DNA of 64,000 nucleotides, taken from positions 1,296,466-1,360,465 of the forward strand of contig MKVM01000001.1 in the NCBI GenBank assembly GCA_001898835.1, in the 5' to 3' direction. A model generated the notes under the pieces. That model saw only the letters and a list, made by a program, of their open reading frames with translations. It ran no database searches and was not told where the DNA came from. The DNA comes from Micrococcales bacterium 72-143 (GTDB lineage Bacteria; Actinomycetota; Actinomycetes; Actinomycetales; Microbacteriaceae). Both the position numbers and the translations under genes were made by a program. This document shows, piece after piece, positions 40,639 through 49,019 of this stretch (positions are counted from its first letter, which is position 1; each line of letters begins with the position of its first letter).

Positions 40639-41709
40639 TCAGTACGGGTAGTCGTCCATGCGCGTCGTGAACTCGTCCACGTCGCGCTCGCTCAGCACCT
40701 CGGGCACGAGGAACGAGAACCGCAGCCCCTCGACGGGCTCGGCGGTCCCCGCCACCTGCGCCTCGCGGGCGGCCCGGCGGCCGCCGTCGTCATGCGTCAG
40801 GTCGGTCACGTTCGCGTAGAACCGCATCGGCCCCGGGTAGTCGTCGGAGTACCACTCCCACTCGCTCTGGGTGCGCGGGTCGGCGCTCCCGTAGAAGCGC
40901 TCGAGATAGGCGGGGTCGAAGCCCGTCGAGGGATCGTTGAGCGCCACCAGTCCGTAGAAGTCGTAGTCGGCGAGCACCTCGTCGATGGTCGCCATCGCCG
41001 CGAGCTTGAGCGCGTGGTCGCGCACGGGCTCCGTCGTGGACCACACCTCCGAGGTGTACTGCACGAGCATCGACTCGCCTCCGTAGCCGTTGCGCTCGGA
41101 GCGGGTGCCCCCGTCGCGCCCCCGCACCCACTGGAAGCCGTACTCCTCGGTCAGCCGGTCGCGGATCGCGGCCATCACCTCGTCGGCTGTCGCCTCGACC
41201 TGCTCGAGCGACGGCCGCGCCAGGATCTCGTCCTCGCTCTGCCCCTTGATGCCCGGGTAGGCGGCCCAGTGGTCCTCCTTCGGATCGCTCGGGCCGAGCT
41301 TCGAGACGCCCGGCGCGAGGGCGCTCGCGGCACCGATCGTCCCCACGTTGACGACGAGCGCGACGGCGAGCGCGACGGCGCCGAGCGTGCGGGCGCGGGT
41401 GTTCACGAGCGCCGCGACGACGGCCACCACCAGCGCGAGCTGGAGGGCGAGCACCGCGAGGCTGTAGATCGCGGAGGTCGCGCCCGCCCCCCACATGACG
41501 AGCAGCACGAGCGCGAAGAGGATCGCCGCGCCGAGCACCGTCCAGCCGAGCGGGCTCGGCCGCCGGGGAGCGGCGACCGCGACCGGCGCCGCAGGGACGG
41601 CGGGGACCCGCATCCGCTGTGCCCCGCGGTAGCCGCCCGGAGGCGGGGGCGGCGGCGCACCGTCGGCTCCCCCGAGGTACTGTCCGCGGTCGTGCTGCGA
41701 GCTCACCAT
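40639..41709 (-). CDS. Hypothetical membrane protein with proline-rich N-terminus
   Basis: MVSSQHDRGQYLGGADGAPPPPPPGGYRGAQRMRV...; overlaps upstream ORF. Confidence 0.7.
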   Translation of the reverse strand: MVSSQHDRGQYLGGADGAPPPPPPGGYRGAQRMRVPAVPAAPVAVAAPRRPSPLGWTVLGAAILFALVLLVMWGAGATSAIYSLAVLALQLALVVAVVAALVNTRARTLGAVALAVALVVNVGTIGAASALAPGVSKLGPSDPKEDHWAAYPGIKGQSEDEILARPSLEQVEATADEVMAAIRDRLTEEYGFQWVRGRDGGTRSERNGYGGESMLVQYTSEVWSTTEPVRDHALKLAAMATIDEVLADYDFYGLVALNDPSTGFDPAYLERFYGSADPRTQSEWEWYSDDYPGPMRFYANVTDLTHDDGGRRAAREAQVAGTAEPVEGLRFSFLVPEVLSERDVDEFTTRMDDYPY

Positions 41710-42440
41710 GGCCGATCCGTTCCGGAGCCCCCGCCGTCGCCGTTCTGCTGCTGGTCGCGGTCGTCGCGGTCCTGGGCGCCCTGCTCGAGCTGGTCCTTGA
41801 TGTCGTCGAGCTGGCCGCCGTCCGGGGTGTCCTGCTGCTCGCCCTGGTCCGGCTGATCGGGCGTCGCGCTGTCCTCGAGCTTCTCCTTGAGCCCCTGCTG
41901 CTGCTCGTCGAGCGTCTGCCCCATGCGGCGGTCGGGGTCCGGCGACTGCCGGTCGGCCTCGGGCGAGTGGCACTCCGCGGGCGCGTCCTGCGACACCGCG
42001 AGAGCCTCCTGCCAGGCCTTCGAGGCCGCCGCCCCGTCGCCGTCCCGCAGGGCGCGATCGCCGATCCGCTCGATCACGATCGCGAGGTTCACGCGGACGG
42101 CGCACTGCTCGAGGCCGCGCGCGAGCGCGAGCGCCTCCTCGAACTTGGCGCGCGCGGCGTCGAGCTCGCCCCGATCGGCGAGCCCCACGCCGACGTTGTA
42201 GGGGGCCTTGTACGGCTCGAAGATGTTGACGGGCTCCTGCCCCCGCGCCGCCTGCACCGTGCCGGAGTAGTCGCCCGCGCCGTACGCCGAGATCGCCTGG
42301 TGTGCGAAGGCGTACATGCTGAGCACCTTGCCGCAGAACAGCAGCGCCGCGAGCAGAAGGGGCGCGGACGCGAGCAGCAGGATGCGGCGCAGCCGCAGCC
42401 GGCGCCGGTTCGCCTCGAGCAGGGCGACGGGGTCCGTCAC
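41703..42440 (-). CDS. TPR-like hypothetical protein of the MoxR/VWA operon
   Basis: GTG start 42440: MTDPVALLEANRRRLRLRRILLLASAPLLL...YNVGVGLADRGELDAARAKFEEALALARGLEQCAVRVNLAIVIERIGD. Confidence 0.72.
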   Translation of the reverse strand: MTDPVALLEANRRRLRLRRILLLASAPLLLAALLFCGKVLSMYAFAHQAISAYGAGDYSGTVQAARGQEPVNIFEPYKAPYNVGVGLADRGELDAARAKFEEALALARGLEQCAVRVNLAIVIERIGDRALRDGDGAAASKAWQEALAVSQDAPAECHSPEADRQSPDPDRRMGQTLDEQQQGLKEKLEDSATPDQPDQGEQQDTPDGGQLDDIKDQLEQGAQDRDDRDQQQNGDGGGSGTDRPW

Positions 42441-43426
42441 GGCGCCCCACCCCCTCGGCTCGGTCGGCGCACCGCGGCGGCGCTCGTCAGCAGCAGGGAG
42501 GCGCGGGCGAGCTCGGCCGCGAGGAGCACCGCGACCACGAGCGCCACGATCCAGCTGAGGTCGGCGATCGACTCGGTGCTGCCCTGGGCGGTCGTCGCGG
42601 TCGCGGGGGCCGGCGGCAGCTCGAGGGCCGCACCGGCGGACCGCTCCTGGTAGGCGACGCCCAGCTGCTCGGCGATCCGCTCGAGGTTCTCGGGGTCGAT
42701 CACCGACAGCGCCCGCTCGCCCTCGTACTGGATGTAATCCCCCGGGCCGTCGACTCCCGCCGTCGTGCCGCGCATCGGCCCGCCCTCCGCGGTGCCGTAG
42801 CCGAGCACGGCGCCGCCCGACACCTCGCTCGCGCTGCCCGCGAACGACTCCGGCTTCCCCGAGCCGGTCTGCTCGCCGTCGCCGAAGTAGAACACCATCC
42901 GTGCCCGATCCGGGGAGACGGATGCCGCCTTGTCGAGGGTCTCCTCGAGCAGCGGCGCGGCAACCCCGATCGAGCTGCCGCGCGAGTTCGCGGTGACCTC
43001 GGGCCGCAGCACCGAGAGCGAGGTGACGAGCGCCGTCGTGTCGGTCGTGAGGGGCACCCGCACCACGGCGTCCGCCGCGAAGGTGATGAGCGCGAACCGT
43101 GCGCCCGGGTAGGCGTCGACGATCTGCTGCACGTCCTCCCGCACACCGTCGAGGCGCGGTCGGTCGCCGTCCCAGTCCTCCGCGACGATGCTCGCCGTCG
43201 TGTCGACCACGAGCAGGACGTCGACGTCGGTCGCGAGGGTCTCGGACGTCCCGCCGGGGATACCCGGGCGCAGCAGCAGCAGGCCGCAGGCGAGCGCGAG
43301 GGCGACACGACCGCCCCAGGCGAGACGCGCATCCGGCCGGCGGACGAGCTGCCACACCGCGAGCCCCGCGAACGCGAGGGTCACGAGCACGACGAGCACG
43401 GCGGGGAGGATCGGCTGGAAGGTCAT
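42437..43426 (-). CDS. VWA domain-containing membrane protein
   Basis: DVDVLLVVDTTASIVAEDWDGDRPRLDGVREDVQQIVDAYPGARFALITFA; MIDAS-like motif. Confidence 0.88.
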   Translation of the reverse strand: MTFQPILPAVLVVLVTLAFAGLAVWQLVRRPDARLAWGGRVALALACGLLLLRPGIPGGTSETLATDVDVLLVVDTTASIVAEDWDGDRPRLDGVREDVQQIVDAYPGARFALITFAADAVVRVPLTTDTTALVTSLSVLRPEVTANSRGSSIGVAAPLLEETLDKAASVSPDRARMVFYFGDGEQTGSGKPESFAGSASEVSGGAVLGYGTAEGGPMRGTTAGVDGPGDYIQYEGERALSVIDPENLERIAEQLGVAYQERSAGAALELPPAPATATTAQGSTESIADLSWIVALVVAVLLAAELARASLLLTSAAAVRRPSRGGGAP

Positions 43427-44397
43427 GTGCGCACCCTCCAGACCGCGACGAGCAGCGCGAAGGCGGCGACCACGACCACGACCGCCCAGGGGCCGGGCAC
43501 GTCCACCTTGACGATGCGGGGCTGCCCCTTCAGCACGGCCGCGTCCTGCGCCTGCACCTCGTCGACGATCCCGTCGACCGTCGTCGCGTCGTGCAGACCG
43601 AAGTAGCGGCCGCCCGTCGCCGTGGCCATCTTCTCGAGCGCGGCACCCGTCGAGGATCCGGCGGCGACCGGGTCGATCGCGTATACGCGCACGTCGAGGG
43701 AGGCCGCGTAGGCGCCCGCCTGGTCGAGGGTGACCGTCTCGGCGCCGTTCACCTCGTTGTCGGTCGCGAGGATGATGGAGCGCGAGCGCTTCTGGTCGGG
43801 GTTGTCGAAGCCGAGCGCGCACGCCGCGAGACCGTCGCCGACGAGCGAGGCGCCGTCGCTGTTGAGCGTGCCGACCCAGAACTCCGGGACGTCGTCGACG
43901 TACTCGAAGCTCTCCCGCACGCTGTCGAGGTGCTCGCGCACGAAGGCGTAGTCGTCGGTGAGCGGGAACACCTGCACGGGCGAGCTGTTGAAGATCGTCA
44001 GCCCGACCCGCTCGCCCCGGAAGTCGTCGGCGAGGCGGGAGAAGACCTCGATCACCTCGGCGTCGACGTCGGTCATCGAGCCCGACACGTCGAGGCACAG
44101 CATGACGTCGCGGCTGCGCGTCTCCGGCTGGATGACGCGCTCCTCCACGGGACGGGCGGCGACCACGGCGGCGCCCGCGAGGCCGACGAGGGCCAGGGCG
44201 AGCACCCCGGCGAGCGCGACCACCCGCATCCGCACCGCGCGGGCGACGCTCGGCAGCGCGCGCACCCGCTCCGCGCGCGCGACCCGGGCGCCGGCCGCGA
44301 GCCGGCCACGCCGGCGGCCGAGCAGCACGCCCGTCACGATCGCCGCCACCGCGAGCGCGGCGACGACGATCAGCATCGCGGGGAGCTCTAGTGCCAC
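43423..44397 (-). CDS. VWA domain-containing membrane protein
   Basis: RDVMLCLDVSGSMTDVDAEVIEVFSRLADDFRGERVGLTIFNSSP; MIDAS DVSGSM. Confidence 0.92.
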   Translation of the reverse strand: MALELPAMLIVVAALAVAAIVTGVLLGRRRGRLAAGARVARAERVRALPSVARAVRMRVVALAGVLALALVGLAGAAVVAARPVEERVIQPETRSRDVMLCLDVSGSMTDVDAEVIEVFSRLADDFRGERVGLTIFNSSPVQVFPLTDDYAFVREHLDSVRESFEYVDDVPEFWVGTLNSDGASLVGDGLAACALGFDNPDQKRSRSIILATDNEVNGAETVTLDQAGAYAASLDVRVYAIDPVAAGSSTGAALEKMATATGGRYFGLHDATTVDGIVDEVQAQDAAVLKGQPRIVKVDVPGPWAVVVVVAAFALLVAVWRVRT

Positions 44398-44861
44398 GAC
44401 TGCACCACCTGCCGGGCCGCCTGCACGCCGAGCACCGGGTCGACCGGCGCCCCCCGGCGGAACAGGCTCGGATACGTGAATCGGCCGAGCGCGTCGACGA
44501 GCGCGGGATGCGCCCCCTGGGCCACGAGGTCCTGGAGCGTCAGCACGGGCGCCTCGAGGCCGCTGTACTCGTTGACGAAGGCGCGCATGAGCCGGCTGAG
44601 CTCGGCGTGCGCGCGGCGTGCGCCGAGCTCACCCGAACGCACGCGGCGCTCGACGTCGTCGATGGCCGCGCCGTACTCGACCCGCAGCTGCGTGAGCACG
44701 GCGGAGCCGTCGACCGCAGGCTGCGTGACGAGCCGCCGGGGACGCGTCAGCACCGCCACGAGCACGGCGACGCCGACGATCGCGAGCAGCACCGCGAGCA
44801 CGAGCAGCAACCAGAACGGGCTGTACTGCGCGGGCGGGTAGAGCACGTCATCGCCGGGCAT
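44388..44861 (-). CDS. Hypothetical membrane protein of the MoxR/DUF58 operon
   Basis: MPGDDVLYPPAQYSPFWLLLVLAVLLAIVGVAVLVAVL...; position between DUF58 and VWA genes. Confidence 0.75.
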   Translation of the reverse strand: MPGDDVLYPPAQYSPFWLLLVLAVLLAIVGVAVLVAVLTRPRRLVTQPAVDGSAVLTQLRVEYGAAIDDVERRVRSGELGARRAHAELSRLMRAFVNEYSGLEAPVLTLQDLVAQGAHPALVDALGRFTYPSLFRRGAPVDPVLGVQAARQVVQSWH

Positions 44862-45735
44862 GCGACCTCCCGTGCAGCATCCCGAGCAGCGCGGCGATCG
44901 CCGCGTCCTGCCCGTCGAGCTCGACGTGGCTGATCTCGAGACGGTCGAGCACCGCGCGGCGGCGGGCGTCCTCCGCCACGCGCTCGGCGTGCAGCTCCTC
45001 GACGATCTCGGCGCTCCCGTGCAGGAAGTCGGGCACCGCCCATCCGCTCGCGGCGTCCCGCCGCCCGCCGGGGGGACGCGCGAACAGCACCGGGTCGGCG
45101 TCGCGCAGCGTGATCCACAGCACGTCGTGCTGCGCGCGCAGCCGCCGCAGCTGCCGCTCGACCGCCTCGCCGACGGGCGCCTCGTCCGTCACGACGACGA
45201 CGATCATGCGGCGTGCGACGGTCTGCGCGACGGCGCGCAGCAGCGCCTCCCGCGGCGCCGGCGCGGTCGCCTCGTCGACGGCGCGGTCGAGGCTGCGCAG
45301 CATGAGCTCGACACCCCCCTCCGAGCGACGCGGCTCCAGCCGGCGGGCCCGCTCGCCCTCCGCGTACATGAGCACGACGTCGTCGCCGTGCCGCACCGCG
45401 AGCAGGCCGAGAGCGCCGACGGTGAGCACCGCGAGCTCCTTCTTGCTGCGCTCGTCACGCGCGAGCGCCTGCATCCCGGTGCCCGTGTCGACCACGAACA
45501 GGATGCTGTGCCGCCGCTCCGCGTAGGAGCGCTTGACCATCGGCTCCCCCACCCGCGCCGTCGCCCGCCAGTCGATGTCGCGCACCTCGTCGCCGTGCTC
45601 GTACGGCCGCAGGTCCTCGAAGTCGAGGCTGCGCCCGCGCACGAGCGAGGCATATCCGCCGTCGAGCGGATGCACCGACTTGAGCGTCGAGGCGATGAAG
45701 AGCTTGCTCTTCACCCGGGCGAGCAGACCGGTCAT
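44848..45735 (-). CDS. DUF58 domain-containing protein
   Basis: SLDFEDLRPYEHGDEVRDIDWRATARVGEPMVKRSYAERRHSILFVVDTG. Confidence 0.92.
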   Translation of the reverse strand: MTGLLARVKSKLFIASTLKSVHPLDGGYASLVRGRSLDFEDLRPYEHGDEVRDIDWRATARVGEPMVKRSYAERRHSILFVVDTGTGMQALARDERSKKELAVLTVGALGLLAVRHGDDVVLMYAEGERARRLEPRRSEGGVELMLRSLDRAVDEATAPAPREALLRAVAQTVARRMIVVVVTDEAPVGEAVERQLRRLRAQHDVLWITLRDADPVLFARPPGGRRDAASGWAVPDFLHGSAEIVEELHAERVAEDARRRAVLDRLEISHVELDGQDAAIAALLGMLHGRSHARR

Positions 45736-45745
45736 GGCGTCGGGA

Positions 45746-46741
45746 TCAGGGGGTCGGCACGGCGCCGAAAACCGCGTCGACGATGTCCTCGCTGCGCACG
45801 CCCTCGGCCTCCGCCTCGTAGGTGAGCAGCACGCGGTGCCGCAGCACGACGTGGCGCAGGCTCGAGACGTCGTCGGGGACGACGTGATCGCGTCCGCTGA
45901 GCAGCGCGAGGGCGCGCGACGCCCGCAGGAACGCGATCGACGCGCGCGGGCTCGCCCCGTACTTGATGAGGCGGGCGCGGTCCTCGCCGATGTACTCGGC
46001 GGGGTTCCGGGTGACATAGGCGAGGCCCACGATGTAGTTGCGCACCTCGGGCGAGACGTAGATCGCGTCGGCCGTGTCCTGCAGCATCCGCACCTCGTCG
46101 AGCGAGGCCACCTGGGAGGCGTGACGGCCGGGCGCGAGCACACCGGAGTCGAGACGCTCCAGCACCTCGAGCTCCTCCTGCGGGCTCGGGTACTGCACGA
46201 TCTCCTTCAGCAGGAAGCGGTCCATCTGCGCCTCGGGCAGCTCGTAGGTGCCCTCCTGCTCGATGGGGTTCTGCGTCGCGATGACCATGAACGGGTCGGG
46301 CAGCTCGTGCCGCTCGCCGCCGATCGTGGTCTGCCGCTCCTGCATCGCCTCGAGCATCGCCGACTGGGCCTTCGCGCTCGAGCGGTTGATCTCGTCGAGC
46401 AGCACCACGTTCGCGTGCACGGGCCCGAGCACGGTGCGGAAGGTTCCGGTCTGCGCGTCGTAGATCTGCGTGCCGGTGATGTCGCTCGGCAGCAGGTCGG
46501 GGGTGCACTGGATGCGCTTGAAGCTGCCGTCGATCGTGTCGGCGAGGGTGGACGCCGCGGTCGTCTTGGCGAGGCCCGGAACGCTCTCCAGCAGCACGTG
46601 GCCGCCCGCGATGAGCGCGATCAGCAGGCTCGTGCGCAGGCGGTCCTGGCCGACGATGCGCTCGGAGTAGGCGTCGGTGATGCGCGCGATGACCTCGCGG
46701 GCCTCCTGCATGCGCTCGGGCGTCGGCGCGGCCTGGTTCAT
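45746..46741 (-). CDS. MoxR family AAA+ ATPase
   Basis: MNQAAPTPERMQEAREVIARITDAYSERIVGQDRLRTSLLIALIAGGHVLLESVPGLAKTTAASTLADTIDGSFKRIQCTPDLLPSDITG. Confidence 0.94.
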   Translation of the reverse strand: MNQAAPTPERMQEAREVIARITDAYSERIVGQDRLRTSLLIALIAGGHVLLESVPGLAKTTAASTLADTIDGSFKRIQCTPDLLPSDITGTQIYDAQTGTFRTVLGPVHANVVLLDEINRSSAKAQSAMLEAMQERQTTIGGERHELPDPFMVIATQNPIEQEGTYELPEAQMDRFLLKEIVQYPSPQEELEVLERLDSGVLAPGRHASQVASLDEVRMLQDTADAIYVSPEVRNYIVGLAYVTRNPAEYIGEDRARLIKYGASPRASIAFLRASRALALLSGRDHVVPDDVSSLRHVVLRHRVLLTYEAEAEGVRSEDIVDAVFGAVPTP

Positions 46742-46863
46742 GGACGTGGCTCCTCCGGGTCGGGACGGCAGGCGCGCGAGCGCCCGGGCATCCACCCTAA
46801 CCGGCCTCCGGCCCTGGTCCCCTGGGCGCCGCCGGCCCGGCCCGCTGGCCCGGCCCGCGGGCC

Positions 46864-46971
46864 CGTCCGCCTCGCCCGCTGCGTCCGCCCCATCCGCGCC
46901 GTCCGCGCCCTCCGCGCCGTCCGCTGCGTCCGCGCCCTCTGCGCCCTCCGCCCCGTCCGCGCCCTCCAGAA
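46864..46971. repeat. Degenerate 9-bp tandem repeat (about 12 units of CGTCCGCGC/CCTCCGCGC)
   Basis: CGTCCGCCT CGCCCGCTG CGTCCGCCC CATCCGCGC CGTCCGCGC CCTCCGCGC CGTCCGCTG CGTCCGCGC CCTCTGCGC CCTCCGCCC CGTCCGCGC CCTCCAGAA read in register; ends at the left arm of element copy C. Confidence 0.85.
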
Positions 46972-47048
46972 ATGCAGGAGTTTCCGAGCGCGGGTGCCCC
47001 GGATGCCACTCGCCGCATCCGGGGCACCCGCAATCTCCTGCATTTCTG
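46967..47048. repeat. Dispersed inverted-repeat element, copy C, with nested inner hairpin
   Basis: CAGAAATGCAGGAG (46967-46980) ... CTCCTGCATTTCTG (47035-47048), perfect 14-bp arms; inner perfect 16-bp stem 46991-47006 / 47015-47030. Confidence 0.93.
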
Positions 47049-47384
47049 AGGTGACCGAGGGAGGGCAGGGGCAGCACCCGACCGGACGGAGGTCTCAGCA
47101 GCCGCCGTCGAGAAAGGCGCAGGGATCCGCCTCCTCACGCCTGTTCACTGATCTCGTCGGTGACGTCCGCCGTGGGCAGGACCCCGAGCTCCAGAGTGCC
47201 GGCGGCATCACATGCGACCACCACGGGAAACCCGTGGCCGTCTCCGTATCGCTGTCGAGAGTCGCGTCGGAGCCCATGAGCTGCGGCGGCAGGCCACGGG
47301 CGTGCCGGCGTCGGGATGACGCAGCGCCACGGCCCCGGCAGCGAGGGGCACCCCGCGCGCCCGATCCGTCCGGATCCCCGCAGA

Positions 47385-47460
47385 AAATGCAGGAGATCCG
47401 CCCGACGACGCCTGTGTTTCCGGGCGAGCCAACATCCCGACGGCGGAATCTCCTGCATTT
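47385..47460. repeat. Dispersed inverted-repeat element, copy D
   Basis: AAATGCAGGAGAT (47385-47397) ... ATCTCCTGCATTT (47448-47460), perfect 13-bp arms. Confidence 0.92.
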
Positions 47461-47502
47461 CTGGGGTGACCGACACAGGGAGGGGCCGGTGGGAGGGGAT
47501 GC

Positions 47503-48999
47503 TCAGCCGCGCTGGGTCAGGTAGAGCAGCGGCACCTCGATGGTCACCTCGGTGCCCTCGCCCTCCAGGGTGTGCCAGTCGATCGTGCCGCCCAGCTCGC
47601 CCTGGATGAGGGTGCGCACGATCTGCGTGCCGAGTCCGGACCCGACCTTGCCCTCCGGGAGCCCCGCGCCGTTGTCGCGCACCCGCACCGAGAGGGTGTC
47701 GCTCTTGCGCTTGGCCGAGATGACGACCTCCCCGTCGCGATCCGCGAGGCCGTGCTCGACGGCGTTCGTGACGAGCTCGGTGAGCGCGAGGGCGAGTGGC
47801 GTCGCGTACTCGGAGGGGAGGGTGCCGAAGGAGCCGGTCTTGTGCGGTCGCACCGTCGTCGAGTGGCTGGAGGCGACCTCCGCGACGAGCAGCAGCACGC
47901 GGTCGAACACGGTGTCGAAGTCGACGTTCTGGCTGAGGCCCTCGGAGAGGGTGTCGTGCACGACCGCGATCGCCGCGACCCGGCGCATCGCCTGGGTCAG
48001 CGCATCCCGGGCGACGTCGTTGTGGGTGCGGCGGCTCTGGATGCGCAGCAGCGAGGCCACGGTCTGCAGGTTGTTCTTCACCCGGTGGTGGATCTCGCGG
48101 ATCGTCGCGTCCTTGGTGATGAGCTCCTGCTCCTGGTGCCGCGACTCGGTTACGTCGCGGATGAGCACGATCGCCCCGACCCGCTCGCCCCTGTGCCGCA
48201 GCGGGATGGCGCGCAGCGTCACCGTCACCCCGCGCGCCTCGATGTCGGTGCGCCACGGCGCGCGCCCCGTCACGACGAGCGGCAGCGACTCGTCGACCGT
48301 GAGCTTGCCCGACAGCAGCCCGGTGGCGACCTCGGCGAGCGACTCCCCCTCGAGCTCGCCCGCGAAGCCGATGCGGTTGAACGCCGAGAGCGCGTTGGGG
48401 CTCGCGAAGGTCACGTTGCCGTCGACGTCGAGCCGGATGAGGCCGTCGCTCGCACGCGGGGCGCCGCGGCGCGGAAGGGTCGGCGCGCCGAGGTCGGGGA
48501 AGTCGCCCGTCGCGATCATGCCGAACAGGTCGTCGGCGCACTGGTTGAAGGTGAGCTCCTGGCGGCTCGGGGTGCGCGCCTCGGAGAGGTTGGAGTGCCG
48601 CGTCAGCACCGCGATCGGGGTCGTCGTGGTGGCCGCGCCGCTCGGGCTGAGCCTCCGCAGCACGGGGACGGCCCGCACGCGCGTGGGCGTCTCCTCGTAC
48701 CAGTCGGGGGCGGAGGTGTCGACGATGCGCACCTCCTCGAACGCCTGCCGCACCTGGTCGCGCCACTCCGGCTTGATCTCCTGCCCCACGAAGTCGCGGT
48801 AGAAGAGCGTCGCCGCGGACGACGGACGCGAGTGCGCGACGGCGACGAAGCTGCCGGATGCCGTCGGCACCCACAGCACGATGTCGGCGAAGGCGAGGTC
48901 GGCCAGCAGCTGCCCGTCGGCGGCGAGCAGGTGGAGCCACTCGGCGTCGGCCTCCGTCGAGAGGCCCTGCGCGAGCATGAGCTCGGAGAGGGTGGACAC
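47503..48999 (-). CDS. pdtaS: Two-component sensor histidine kinase, PdtaS-like (HisKA_2 type)
   Basis: MSTLSELMLAQGLSTEADAEWLHLLAADGQLLADLAFADIVLWVP...ATIREIHHRVKNNLQTVASLLRIQSRRTHNDVARDALTQAMRRVAAIAVVHDTLSEG; near whiB1 as in other actinobacteria. Confidence 0.92.
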   Translation of the reverse strand: MSTLSELMLAQGLSTEADAEWLHLLAADGQLLADLAFADIVLWVPTASGSFVAVAHSRPSSAATLFYRDFVGQEIKPEWRDQVRQAFEEVRIVDTSAPDWYEETPTRVRAVPVLRRLSPSGAATTTTPIAVLTRHSNLSEARTPSRQELTFNQCADDLFGMIATGDFPDLGAPTLPRRGAPRASDGLIRLDVDGNVTFASPNALSAFNRIGFAGELEGESLAEVATGLLSGKLTVDESLPLVVTGRAPWRTDIEARGVTVTLRAIPLRHRGERVGAIVLIRDVTESRHQEQELITKDATIREIHHRVKNNLQTVASLLRIQSRRTHNDVARDALTQAMRRVAAIAVVHDTLSEGLSQNVDFDTVFDRVLLLVAEVASSHSTTVRPHKTGSFGTLPSEYATPLALALTELVTNAVEHGLADRDGEVVISAKRKSDTLSVRVRDNGAGLPEGKVGSGLGTQIVRTLIQGELGGTIDWHTLEGEGTEVTIEVPLLYLTQRG

Positions 49000-49019
49000 G
49001 CCCCTAGGCTACGGGAGCC

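Noticed and set aside
46742-47077. N-terminal extension of MoxR (MLPLPSLGHLRN...EGADGAEGAEGADAADG)
   Set aside because: Created by reading through element C and the 9-bp tandem array; MoxR homology starts at MNQAAPTPERMQEAREVI (46741).
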